Assembly: GCA_030266325.1 (NCBI GenBank)
Contig: JAJDHT010000003.1
Span: 1-64,000 of the forward strand
Direction of reading: 5' to 3'
Origin: Ruminococcaceae bacterium OttesenSCG-928-I18
GTDB taxonomy: Bacteria > Bacillota > Clostridia > Oscillospirales > Ruminococcaceae
Length of the DNA: 64,000 bases
The stretch's first letter is position 1; each line of letters starts with the position of its first letter. A program made the translations under genes and the position numbers. This document shows, in pieces, positions 49,094 to 57,189 of this stretch. The notes beneath the pieces were generated by a model. It was not told the origin of the DNA and did not search any database. It saw only the letters and a list, made by a program, of their open reading frames with translations.

Positions 49094-50398
49094 TTATCCT
49101 CCCTGTTTTGGCTGTTCACTCAGGGAGTTGATCAGTTCCTTGGTACCGATGATTTCGGTGATACGTACCCCGAAATTGTCATCGATGACTACGACGTCCC
49201 CATGGGCAATGAGCTGTCCGTTGACAACAATGTCGATCGGGGCACCGGCCTGCTTATCCAGTTCTACCACAGTTCCGGAAGTGAAGTTCATGATATCACG
49301 GATTTTTTTCTTCGTTGTGCCAATCTCTATCGAGACATTCAGGGGCACATTCATAATGAGATCAAGGTTATTACCCATAACAGGAGTACCATCGGCATAA
49401 GCGCCTTGGGGGAAATCCGGGAATTCGACACTGCGCACGTCCACCTGTGGTGGAGCCGGCGCGGCATAAGCTTGCGGGTAGGCGTACGCCTGTGGGGGGT
49501 ATGCGGCAGCGGGTGGCGGCGCAGCCGGGTAGGCATAGGGCTGTGCGGCCGCGGCCGGGTCTTGCGCCGCCGGTGCGGCGGGCTGTGCCGGCGGGGGAGG
49601 TGGCGGTGCCGCAGCCGTGGCGGGCGGCGCTTGGGCTGCCGCAGGCTCGGACGGCGGGGGAGGCGGCGGTGCCGCAGCGGCCGCCAGGTCAGAGGGGGCC
49701 GCGGGGGCAGGTTCGGCCGGTGCCGCCGCCGGTTCAGACGGGGTGGCGGCTTCTACCTCGGGTTGCTGCACATCGCCATCTTGTCCTATAAAAGGAGTGA
49801 TGATCTCCTTGACAAGGTCCACCGTCATGACACTGATGAACTCCGAATCCAGCATGTCCTTAATGGTGAGCCGGAAGGTAATCGCAACGACATCAGCGTC
49901 AGGGGCAAGGTCAATGGCCTCCGCAAAGGTGCTGTCCTCCATGACACTGGCTGTCGGGGTCGATATGTCGATTCTCTTGTTCAGAAAATCCGCCAGCGCT
50001 GTAGATGAGGAACCCATCATCTGGTTCATCACTTCACAGGCGGCTGAAATAGACAGTTCGTCAAAGACAAAATCGTCGCTGGGCGGGTCGGGAATACCCA
50101 TCAGGGTGTTTAGGATCATCTGCATATCATGCTGGCGGAACACCATGACATTCGAACCGTCCAAGCCAACGGTATAAACAATTTTAACGAGCAGAGCAGG
50201 CTCGAATTGTTCATAGGTGACATCAGACAATTTCTGGGTATTCACAGTGGGGGTGGTAATTTCAACCTGCTTGTCAAGCATCTGGGAAACCGCCGTGGCG
50301 GCAGACCCCATGCTGATATTCATTACTTCCCCGATGGCATCCATTTCGAGCGGCGAGAGGATCATCTCCTCCGCACCATCTGCCGGATTTGTCCCCAT
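49094..50398 (-). CDS. fliY: Flagellar motor switch phosphatase FliY (CheC-like domains, Pro/Ala linker, FliN domain)
   Basis: N-terminal EVMNISMGSAATAVSQML..., ~110-aa Pro/Ala-rich segment, C-terminal MNVPLNVSIEIGTTKKKIRDIMNFTSGTVVELDKQAGAPIDIVVNGQLIAHGDVVVIDDNFGVRITEI. Confidence 0.93.
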   Translation of the reverse strand: MGTNPADGAEEMILSPLEMDAIGEVMNISMGSAATAVSQMLDKQVEITTPTVNTQKLSDVTYEQFEPALLVKIVYTVGLDGSNVMVFRQHDMQMILNTLMGIPDPPSDDFVFDELSISAACEVMNQMMGSSSTALADFLNKRIDISTPTASVMEDSTFAEAIDLAPDADVVAITFRLTIKDMLDSEFISVMTVDLVKEIITPFIGQDGDVQQPEVEAATPSEPAAAPAEPAPAAPSDLAAAAAPPPPPPSEPAAAQAPPATAAAPPPPPPAQPAAPAAQDPAAAAQPYAYPAAPPPAAAYPPQAYAYPQAYAAPAPPQVDVRSVEFPDFPQGAYADGTPVMGNNLDLIMNVPLNVSIEIGTTKKKIRDIMNFTSGTVVELDKQAGAPIDIVVNGQLIAHGDVVVIDDNFGVRITEIIGTKELINSLSEQPKQGG

Positions 50399-50467
50399 GG
50401 TATCCTCCTAATGGCAAAAGTGACGGTCGTAACCACGCTATAACATTACTAGTATAACATATTTTCC

Positions 50468-51682
50468 TTAACTAACGGAATCTCCTACAGGAACTTCTCC
50501 CGCAACCACCCCTGTCATCTCGGGGGAGCCGGTGGGAGGTGAGGGATCCGTCTCCATAAAGGGCTCTGCGTTTACGGCAGCAGGCTCGTTCATGTCCGAA
50601 GATTCATCTTCGGGCACGGCCTTCACTACGGAAGGCAGGTTCATGTCCATTTCCTGTGCTTGAAAAGCAGTGGTATTGTCCTTGGTATCCCCCTGGACGA
50701 TCTCCAGTATCTTGATCGCTTTCCAGTTGCGGCTAGAGCCTAGCTGTGCAGTGAACCAAGGGGTGTTATCCACGGCCACCTTGACGATTCCATCCAAAGG
50801 CTTTGTAAGTGGGATGATGTCGTTGGGGCGAAGGCGCAGTGCTTCGCGAATCTCCATCGTAGTCTCATCAAAGATGGCCGTTAAAGTGAGATCTGTATCC
50901 GAGAGCGAGTCCTTGATCATCGCGCGCCGCATAGATTCAAGACGCTCGTTTGTAATCTTGTGGGAAATCCTCGCGTATTTCGAGGTGAACTCGCTGAGGT
51001 AGTTTTCCAGCCCCATGGCGGGGATACATACAGAAAGGGTGCCTTCCGTATCCCTCAATTTCACATTGAGAACACAGATGACGACGATATCCTCGGGGGC
51101 GTAGACCTGAATCAGGCGGGGATTGGTTTCCAGACTGGACAACTCGCCCTCTACATCCAGGTGGTCCTTCCAAGACTCGATGACAAAATCCGTCACGCGC
51201 AGGTAGATGTCATCCATGATGGCCAATTCTATGTCCGTAAAATCCCGGTTGAGCACGGCGCCGGAGCCCGGCCCTCCCAACAGGCGGTCTATCAGGAAAT
51301 AGGAGAGGTTGTTTGACATGTCCAACATCAATGTGGAGTCGGGAAGGTTAATGTTATTGGGTTTCAGGTCGATTAAACCGATAAGGGCGGTGTCGGGCAG
51401 CGCGTTGTTGTATTCATAATAACGCTGCTCTTCTACCTGGATTACTTCGGCCTCGCAGAAGACGCGCAGGATACCCGAAAGGTAGGAAGAGAGCAAACGG
51501 CCAATATTCTCATGCAGGCTGTCAATGGTGCGAAGCTGCTCTTTGGTGAATTTTTTCGGCGAATAGAAATCATAATCCTTGACCCGGTCGGCCTCAGACT
51601 CCTCCGCTTTTTCCACCGTTTCTCCGGAGCTGATGCTGTTGAGCAAAGCGTCAATCTGGCTTTGGTTCAGTACTTCGGCCAC
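50468..51682 (-). CDS. fliM: Flagellar motor switch protein FliM
   Basis: LNQSQIDALLNSI...KKFTKEQLRTIDSLHENIGRLLSSYLSGILR...LLGGPGSGAVLNRDFTDIE. Confidence 0.95.
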   Translation of the reverse strand: MAEVLNQSQIDALLNSISSGETVEKAEESEADRVKDYDFYSPKKFTKEQLRTIDSLHENIGRLLSSYLSGILRVFCEAEVIQVEEQRYYEYNNALPDTALIGLIDLKPNNINLPDSTLMLDMSNNLSYFLIDRLLGGPGSGAVLNRDFTDIELAIMDDIYLRVTDFVIESWKDHLDVEGELSSLETNPRLIQVYAPEDIVVICVLNVKLRDTEGTLSVCIPAMGLENYLSEFTSKYARISHKITNERLESMRRAMIKDSLSDTDLTLTAIFDETTMEIREALRLRPNDIIPLTKPLDGIVKVAVDNTPWFTAQLGSSRNWKAIKILEIVQGDTKDNTTAFQAQEMDMNLPSVVKAVPEDESSDMNEPAAVNAEPFMETDPSPPTGSPEMTGVVAGEVPVGDSVS

Positions 51683-51741
51683 TGTCTTCCACCCCCTTTA
51701 TGTCCCGTATTTTTTGGAAATGAGCTTTTTCCTACAGGTCG

Positions 51742-52668
51742 TCATGCGTCTGGTACAGTGCCGTTGTTGAGTATGTCGTTGACCTCTTCCTCCGTAAGCC
51801 CTGCCCCAGGCATGGTGGGATCGATGTTGTCAATCATGTTGTCGGGCAAATCTGCCGGGTTGCCCTCGAAGAAATCCGTCGGGTCGCTTGGGAAGTAGAC
51901 GCGCATGGCATCCATCAGCGTCATTTCCATAAGGTTGGCATCATTGCCAAGAACGATGATATCCACCCTGCGGTTGCTGGCGCGCCCTTCCGTGGTGCCG
52001 TTGTCTGCTATGGGATAGTTGCGGCCATAACCGATGGGCTGTACCTTGAAACGGTTGAACTGGCCATCGTTGGCGATGAAACTTGCCACCGAACCCGCAC
52101 GTTCGGCCGAAAGCAACCAGTCATTCACCGAACTACCGGCAATGGATGCCGTGTGCCCGTTGAACTTCACCTGTAATATTTCTCTTTCTACCGCGTTAAA
52201 GGCGCCGGAGAGGAAATTCAGAAAATCGGTTGTCTCAGGGCGCAAGGTCGCGGAGTCTCCGTCAAAAAGCAGGTTGTTGGAAAGGCGTATGAAAACCGCG
52301 CCGCTTTCGCTACGCTCCACACTGACTTCCCCCTGCATCTGGTTTTCTTCAATGTATTGTTCGATCGCCTGTTCCAGCTGCGAGAGGTCCTCGGGAAGGG
52401 TTTCATCCACCTGTGCCATTTCCCCGGTGGGAGGGGCGTCGTCATAGTCGGTTCCGGAGGGGACGGAGATGTCTTCCTCGATAAAGGAGAGGTTGGTGGG
52501 CTGAGTGCTAAAGCGGGCAGAGAGCGCCTCTACAAAAGCGTTGTATCGAACCTCTTCCACCGTAGACATGGCGAACAGCAAAACGAAGAAGCAGAGAAGC
52601 AGGGTAACAAGGTCACCATAGGTGTCCATGTAATTGTACTTCTTGCCTTCTCTTTTCTTCTTAGCCAG
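51742..52668 (-). CDS. motB: Flagellar motor protein MotB (OmpA-like C-terminus), possible CTG start
   Basis: MDTYGDLVTLLLCFFVLLFAMSTVEEV...; in-frame upstream LAKKKREGKKYNY from CTG at 52668 resembles the usual MotB basic N-terminus. Confidence 0.88.
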   Translation of the reverse strand: MAKKKREGKKYNYMDTYGDLVTLLLCFFVLLFAMSTVEEVRYNAFVEALSARFSTQPTNLSFIEEDISVPSGTDYDDAPPTGEMAQVDETLPEDLSQLEQAIEQYIEENQMQGEVSVERSESGAVFIRLSNNLLFDGDSATLRPETTDFLNFLSGAFNAVEREILQVKFNGHTASIAGSSVNDWLLSAERAGSVASFIANDGQFNRFKVQPIGYGRNYPIADNGTTEGRASNRRVDIIVLGNDANLMEMTLMDAMRVYFPSDPTDFFEGNPADLPDNMIDNIDPTMPGAGLTEEEVNDILNNGTVPDA

Positions 52669-52719
52669 TGTAGTTCACCATCCTTTCCTGCCAGATGGGC
52701 GATTTGAGAAAGGGTGGTG

Positions 52720-53679
52720 TTATTCGGCTTCGGAGTCGCCGCCCTTGCCCTTTTTGCCTTTTTTCTTCTTCTGCAGAATCAGCATATTCAGCTTTTCCTC
52801 GATGAACTTGGGGTTTTCACCCGCCTGGATGGCCTCTACCCCTTCGCAGATCAACTCTCGGCAGAGATATTCCTCATCGTGCCTAAGGGAAAGCTTGTTC
52901 GCTATAGGGCTGAACACAAGGTTTGCCAGCATCGAGCCGTACATCGTGGTCAACAGGGCCACCGCCATGGCGGGGCCGATGGAGGAAGGGTCATCCATGT
53001 CGCCGAGCATCTTGATGAGACCGATCAGCGTACCAATCATGCCGAAGCCGGGTGCGTAAGCGCCGCCATTTTCAAAAAAGCCCCGTCCTTGGCCGTGCCG
53101 CTCGTCCAGTTTTCCAAGTTCCGCCTGCAGCAGGTTGTGTACCTTTTCGGGTTCGACCGAGTCTACTACAAGCATTAAACTGGACTTCAAGAAAGGGTCC
53201 TGCGCCTCATTCAGTTTGTCCTCCAGGGAGAGCAAACCTTTGACACGGGCCTCTTTCGCGAAATCCACGATTTGTTCTATATAGTCTTGTGGGTCGTACT
53301 TGTTGGGCAAGAAAGCAATTTTAAGCAGCTTCGGCACCTTGCTTACGATGGAGAGAGGATAGGCGATCATCAAAGCGCCAAAGGTGCCGCCAATAACAAT
53401 GGCAATCGAGGGGACGTCGATGAAACTGTCTGTGATGATCCACGGACGAATGGGTCCCCCCTCTTGCTCAAACTTGGCAAGATCTTCTTCGTATTTCACT
53501 TCCGCGGCGGCAAATTCTTCGTCGGTCATCCGGTCGTTCATCTGTGGCTCTTTGGGTGGGGCATTAAAAACAATGCCGAATACAATCAGGCCCAGACCGG
53601 CAATCAAACCGATCACCGTCAGAATATCAAAAGAAGTTTTGCCGCCTTTTTTCTTTTTCTTTCCGCCATCTTCGTTCAA
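52720..53679 (-). CDS. motA: Flagellar motor protein MotA with extended TM1-TM2 loop
   Basis: GLIAGLGLIVFGIVF...FIDVPSIAIVIGGTFGALMIAYPLSIV...FFENGGAYAPGFGMIGTLIGLIKML. Confidence 0.93.
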   Translation of the reverse strand: MNEDGGKKKKKGGKTSFDILTVIGLIAGLGLIVFGIVFNAPPKEPQMNDRMTDEEFAAAEVKYEEDLAKFEQEGGPIRPWIITDSFIDVPSIAIVIGGTFGALMIAYPLSIVSKVPKLLKIAFLPNKYDPQDYIEQIVDFAKEARVKGLLSLEDKLNEAQDPFLKSSLMLVVDSVEPEKVHNLLQAELGKLDERHGQGRGFFENGGAYAPGFGMIGTLIGLIKMLGDMDDPSSIGPAMAVALLTTMYGSMLANLVFSPIANKLSLRHDEEYLCRELICEGVEAIQAGENPKFIEEKLNMLILQKKKKGKKGKGGDSEAE

Positions 53680-53882
53680 GTGTCATCCCTCCTTAACAAA
53701 CCGGTAAACAGATTTTGTTTATACCGGATGGTCGCATCCACCACTTCATCCACACTTTCTTTTACGATGTAAATGTTTCCTGTAGTGAGGCGGATGGTTG
53801 TATCGGGATTCTCCTGAACGGTTTCGATCAGGTCGCAATTGAGCACAAACTCGGTGTCATTTAGCCGGGTCAATGTGATCAT
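53676..53882 (-). CDS. flbD: FlbD family flagellar protein
   Basis: MITLTRLNDTEFVLNCDLIETVQENPDTTIRLTTGNIYIVKESVDEVV. Confidence 0.92.
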   Translation of the reverse strand: MITLTRLNDTEFVLNCDLIETVQENPDTTIRLTTGNIYIVKESVDEVVDATIRYKQNLFTGLLRRDDT

Positions 53883-53930
53883 ACAGGCAGTTCCTCCCTT
53901 AGAAATTCCGCACCAATGAGAACTGGGTTT

Positions 53931-53980
53931 CTGCCACGGGCAAGGCGGGCGAGCATGCTCGTCCGCCTTGCCCGTGGCAG
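53931..53980. repeat. 50-bp near-perfect palindrome between flgE and flbD
   Basis: CTGCCACGGGCAAGGCGGGCGAGCATGCTCGTCCGCCTTGCCCGTGGCAG; one mismatch pair, no loop. Confidence 0.9.
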
Positions 53981-54027
53981 TAAGCCTTGCTTACCGCCAT
54001 GGGATTTATAATGTTTTTGCGTTGTTT

Positions 54028-55719
54028 TTAACGTTTCAGGTTGATGAGTTCCTCCAGCATTGTATCCGACACGGTGATGATGCGGCTGTTGGCCTGGTAA
54101 CCGCGCTGGGTGGTGATCATGTCGGAAAACTCACGGGAAAGGTCGACGTTCGAGAGCTCAAGCGTGCCGCCTACCAGTTTGCCCGCGCCGCCTTCACCAG
54201 GCTGGCTGAGTACCGGGCGGCCGGAGTTCTGGCTCTCCATGTAGTTCGAGGTGCCACTCTGGGTCAAACCACTCTGGTTGGCGAAGGTGGCAAGGTCGAT
54301 CCGGCCGATGGTCACTTCGGTGCCCTGGCTGTCCAGGCCGATGATGATGCCGTTCGGTGCGATGGCGATGCCGGTCATGTCGGCCAGGCCCTGCGGGCCG
54401 CCCTCGGTGCCGCCCCTGAGGGCGAAAGCCGTGCCGGACAGGCCCATCTCGCGGCTGGCCTCGGAAGCGGAGACCCTCGGAGGCTGGCCCGCGCCGGTGC
54501 CAAGGCCCGTGTCGGCCGGGATGTTGTAGGGATAGGTACCACCGCTCAAAGTGTCCAGATTGGTTTTCAGAGTTTCGAAGTCGGGGCGCTGCATGATGAA
54601 GTAATCCCCGGAGTCATTGGTGGTGATGTTTTTCATCTGGAAGCTGCCAGTGCTGCCGGCATTGGCATCCACAACACCCTCATAGGTTTGGCCGGCGATG
54701 GTCATGGTGAAGGTGAATTTATCCGGCGGGCCGGCTGCGAATGCAACGCCGAGGTTTCCCATATCCGCCTCGGTGACGCCACCGGCCCAATGCTGACCAA
54801 AGGTGGAACCGACGGAACCGGTGGGACGGACGCCCCCGGCCACAGTGGCCGCGTTGCCTGAAGTAAATTTTGCACTTCCGTACTTGGTGCCGTAGTTCGT
54901 GCCGCAGATGTCGCTGGCCTTGAGGCCGCCGGCGAGCGGGTCGGTGCCCGAACCGGTGTAGCTGATGGTGAAAGTGCCACCCGGATGCTCGCGGTTGTTG
55001 TTGGCGCGCACGATCGCGTCGTTCATCGCGGCGTTGAAGGTGCCCCAGTCGGAATACACGGTATCGGGGTGCATTTTAATGATAATACCCGTGGTGGAGA
55101 CCGTGGCCTCCATCGTGTTGTCGGGCAAAGAGGAGTCGGTGGTAAAGTTGATGGAGACGTTGCTGTCTTTGGTGTTGTTCGAGGCCTGGATTGTGTACTC
55201 CTGGCCGTTGATGGTCTGGATTACCTCACCGGCTTTGGGGTTGACGGCCGGCAGGTTGATCTGGATGCGCTCGCTGCCGGGGGCGCGGCCGGTCGGGTCG
55301 CCGTTGATGCCCAGAACGTAGTTGCCCTGCATGTCCACAAGGTTTCCGGCGGCATCGAAGTTCAGCATGCCGGCGCGGGTGTAAAAGGTGTTGCCCGCGG
55401 CGTCCTGCACCTGGAAAAAGCCGTCGCCGTCAATCGCAAGGTCCATGGTTTGGTCGGTCATCGAGAAGGTCGAACGGCTCATCATGAGGTCTATACCGCC
55501 CACCTGGGAGCCGTAACCCACCTGGGTGGGGTTGGTGCCGCCCTGGGCGGCCGTCGGCGCGCTGGCCGATTTCAGGTTCTGGTAGTAGATGTCGCGGAAG
55601 GTGGTGCGGGCCGATTTAAAGCCGTAGGTGTTGACGTTGGCGATGTTGTTGCCGATTGTGTCCATACGGGTTTGGTGGGTGCGAAGGCCCGAAACGCCCG
55701 AATACATAGAACGTACCAT
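54028..55719 (-). CDS. flgE: Flagellar hook protein FlgE
   Basis: MVRSMYSGVSGLRTHQTRMDTIGNNIANVNTYGFKSARTTFRDIYYQ...LSNVDLSREFSDMITTQRGYQANSRIITVSDTMLEELINLKR. Confidence 0.95.
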   Translation of the reverse strand: MVRSMYSGVSGLRTHQTRMDTIGNNIANVNTYGFKSARTTFRDIYYQNLKSASAPTAAQGGTNPTQVGYGSQVGGIDLMMSRSTFSMTDQTMDLAIDGDGFFQVQDAAGNTFYTRAGMLNFDAAGNLVDMQGNYVLGINGDPTGRAPGSERIQINLPAVNPKAGEVIQTINGQEYTIQASNNTKDSNVSINFTTDSSLPDNTMEATVSTTGIIIKMHPDTVYSDWGTFNAAMNDAIVRANNNREHPGGTFTISYTGSGTDPLAGGLKASDICGTNYGTKYGSAKFTSGNAATVAGGVRPTGSVGSTFGQHWAGGVTEADMGNLGVAFAAGPPDKFTFTMTIAGQTYEGVVDANAGSTGSFQMKNITTNDSGDYFIMQRPDFETLKTNLDTLSGGTYPYNIPADTGLGTGAGQPPRVSASEASREMGLSGTAFALRGGTEGGPQGLADMTGIAIAPNGIIIGLDSQGTEVTIGRIDLATFANQSGLTQSGTSNYMESQNSGRPVLSQPGEGGAGKLVGGTLELSNVDLSREFSDMITTQRGYQANSRIITVSDTMLEELINLKR

Positions 55720-55895
55720 ATCAAATCTCCTTTTGTCATGTAGATATTTTCGTGAAACACCCGTTTTGAACTGCACATTGCACGCGCAATGCGGGGAAAA
55801 AGATGTTTCGTTGTGAGAGGTTTGATACCGTTTTTGGAAAGGGAACCCTTCAGTCAGTTGGGGTTCCGAAAGCTTCCTGCATTAGGGCCAGCTTT

Positions 55896-56291
55896 CTATA
55901 TGATAACGGTACCATCGATGTTGGTGAATACACTGCCTTTGTTTGCCTCGCCGTCTACGGTGATCACCTTTCCGTTTGCGGCGTTCACGATGTAAGCGTT
56001 TTCATCGATGAGGATGAGTGCTTCCCGCAGCCCTTTTTCCTGGGCCAGTTTCATACCCTCGTCAAGCCGTTCCAGGTTTTGGGAGGATACATCAATCTGT
56101 CGTTCGTGCACTCTGGAGACAGCGTGCTTGGAGAAAGCGATGTTGCTGCCCTCTTCCAATTGCCTTTGCAGCACGTTTAGGAAGGAATTGGCGCCCTCCT
56201 GGGGACTTTGTGTGGCCGGGGTGCCTGCCTGGGGCGCGACGGCCGGAGTGCCGGTGACAATCGGTCGGGTCAGCCGGTTGATCTGGTCCAT
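55896..56291 (-). CDS. Flagellar operon protein (TIGR02530-type)
   Basis: SNIAFSKHAVSRVHERQIDVSSQNLERLDEGMKLAQEKGLREALILIDENAYIVNAANGKVITV; between flgD and flgE. Confidence 0.85.
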   Translation of the reverse strand: MDQINRLTRPIVTGTPAVAPQAGTPATQSPQEGANSFLNVLQRQLEEGSNIAFSKHAVSRVHERQIDVSSQNLERLDEGMKLAQEKGLREALILIDENAYIVNAANGKVITVDGEANKGSVFTNIDGTVII

Positions 56292-56316
56292 GCTGAACCT
56301 CCTTAGTCAGGCTTGG

Positions 56317-57084
56317 CTATTCTTTTGTAACGACGGTGGCTTTCTGGTAGATGGCCTCGTCCCCGTTGCCGTTGCGTACAACCACGTTGACATAGTAGGT
56401 GGTACCGGGTGCCAGGTCCGTCAGTTCGTAGTTCGGCTCCATCAGGCCGGTGGCCGCGGCTTTGCCTTTTTTCACGCCGTTGAGGTCGCTGAAATCGAGG
56501 CTCGGGTCGGTGGTGTAGTACACATCGTAACGCAGGCCCTCTTTTTCGGCTTCGTCTGTGGTGGGCGCGTCCCAGCGGAATTTGAAGCTGTTGTTGGTTG
56601 TCTCCATGTTGATCAGAGCAATTTTGTTGGCTTCTTCCAGCACGTTCTTGGAAGCGGCGGAGTTCGTGTCGTTTACAGTCATGATCTGGCTGAGCTGGAA
56701 CTCTTTTCCGTTCACCGAGATGGTGAATTCGTCGCCCGAGAAATTGACTTTGGTGACGATGCCGGTCTCTTTGTTCACCGTACCACCGATGCCGTAGGAA
56801 GCGGCCGTCACTGTTTTTCCAACCAGACTTGAGACATAGTTCGTCTGAGAGTAGTGGGAAAGTTCCTGCATGGACTGCATCGTGGCAAACTGAGCGAGCT
56901 GGGTGACATACTGGGTGTCGTCCACAGGGTTCATAAAATCCTGGTTCGTCAGCTGCGCGATCATGAGCTGCAGAAAATCCTCTACCTTGACGCCGGCGTC
57001 TTTGTTGTTCTCATAAGGTGTGTTGACGGTGATGCCGCCCACCTGTGTTGAGCCGTCGCTGAGTTGGCGTACAGGATCACTCAT
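56317..57084 (-). CDS. flgD: Flagellar hook capping protein FlgD (fibronectin-like C-terminal region)
   Basis: VKVEDFLQLMIAQLTNQDFMNPVDDTQYVTQLAQFATMQSMQELS; later ATGLMEPNYELTDLAPGTTYYVNVVVRNGNGDE. Confidence 0.93.
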   Translation of the reverse strand: MSDPVRQLSDGSTQVGGITVNTPYENNKDAGVKVEDFLQLMIAQLTNQDFMNPVDDTQYVTQLAQFATMQSMQELSHYSQTNYVSSLVGKTVTAASYGIGGTVNKETGIVTKVNFSGDEFTISVNGKEFQLSQIMTVNDTNSAASKNVLEEANKIALINMETTNNSFKFRWDAPTTDEAEKEGLRYDVYYTTDPSLDFSDLNGVKKGKAAATGLMEPNYELTDLAPGTTYYVNVVVRNGNGDEAIYQKATVVTKE

Positions 57085-57189
57085 TTTGTCTCCTCCTTTC
57101 TTACCGTTTTTCTTGACGATTCATTGTACCCTCGTCATTTGAGGGAAATGTGATAAATTTGATCTTTTGTCGTGAAACTGTGCCTTGGA

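Noticed and set aside
49447-50008. Gly/Arg-rich plus-strand ORFs opposite fliY
   Set aside because: Products of the GC-rich Pro/Ala linker read on the other strand.
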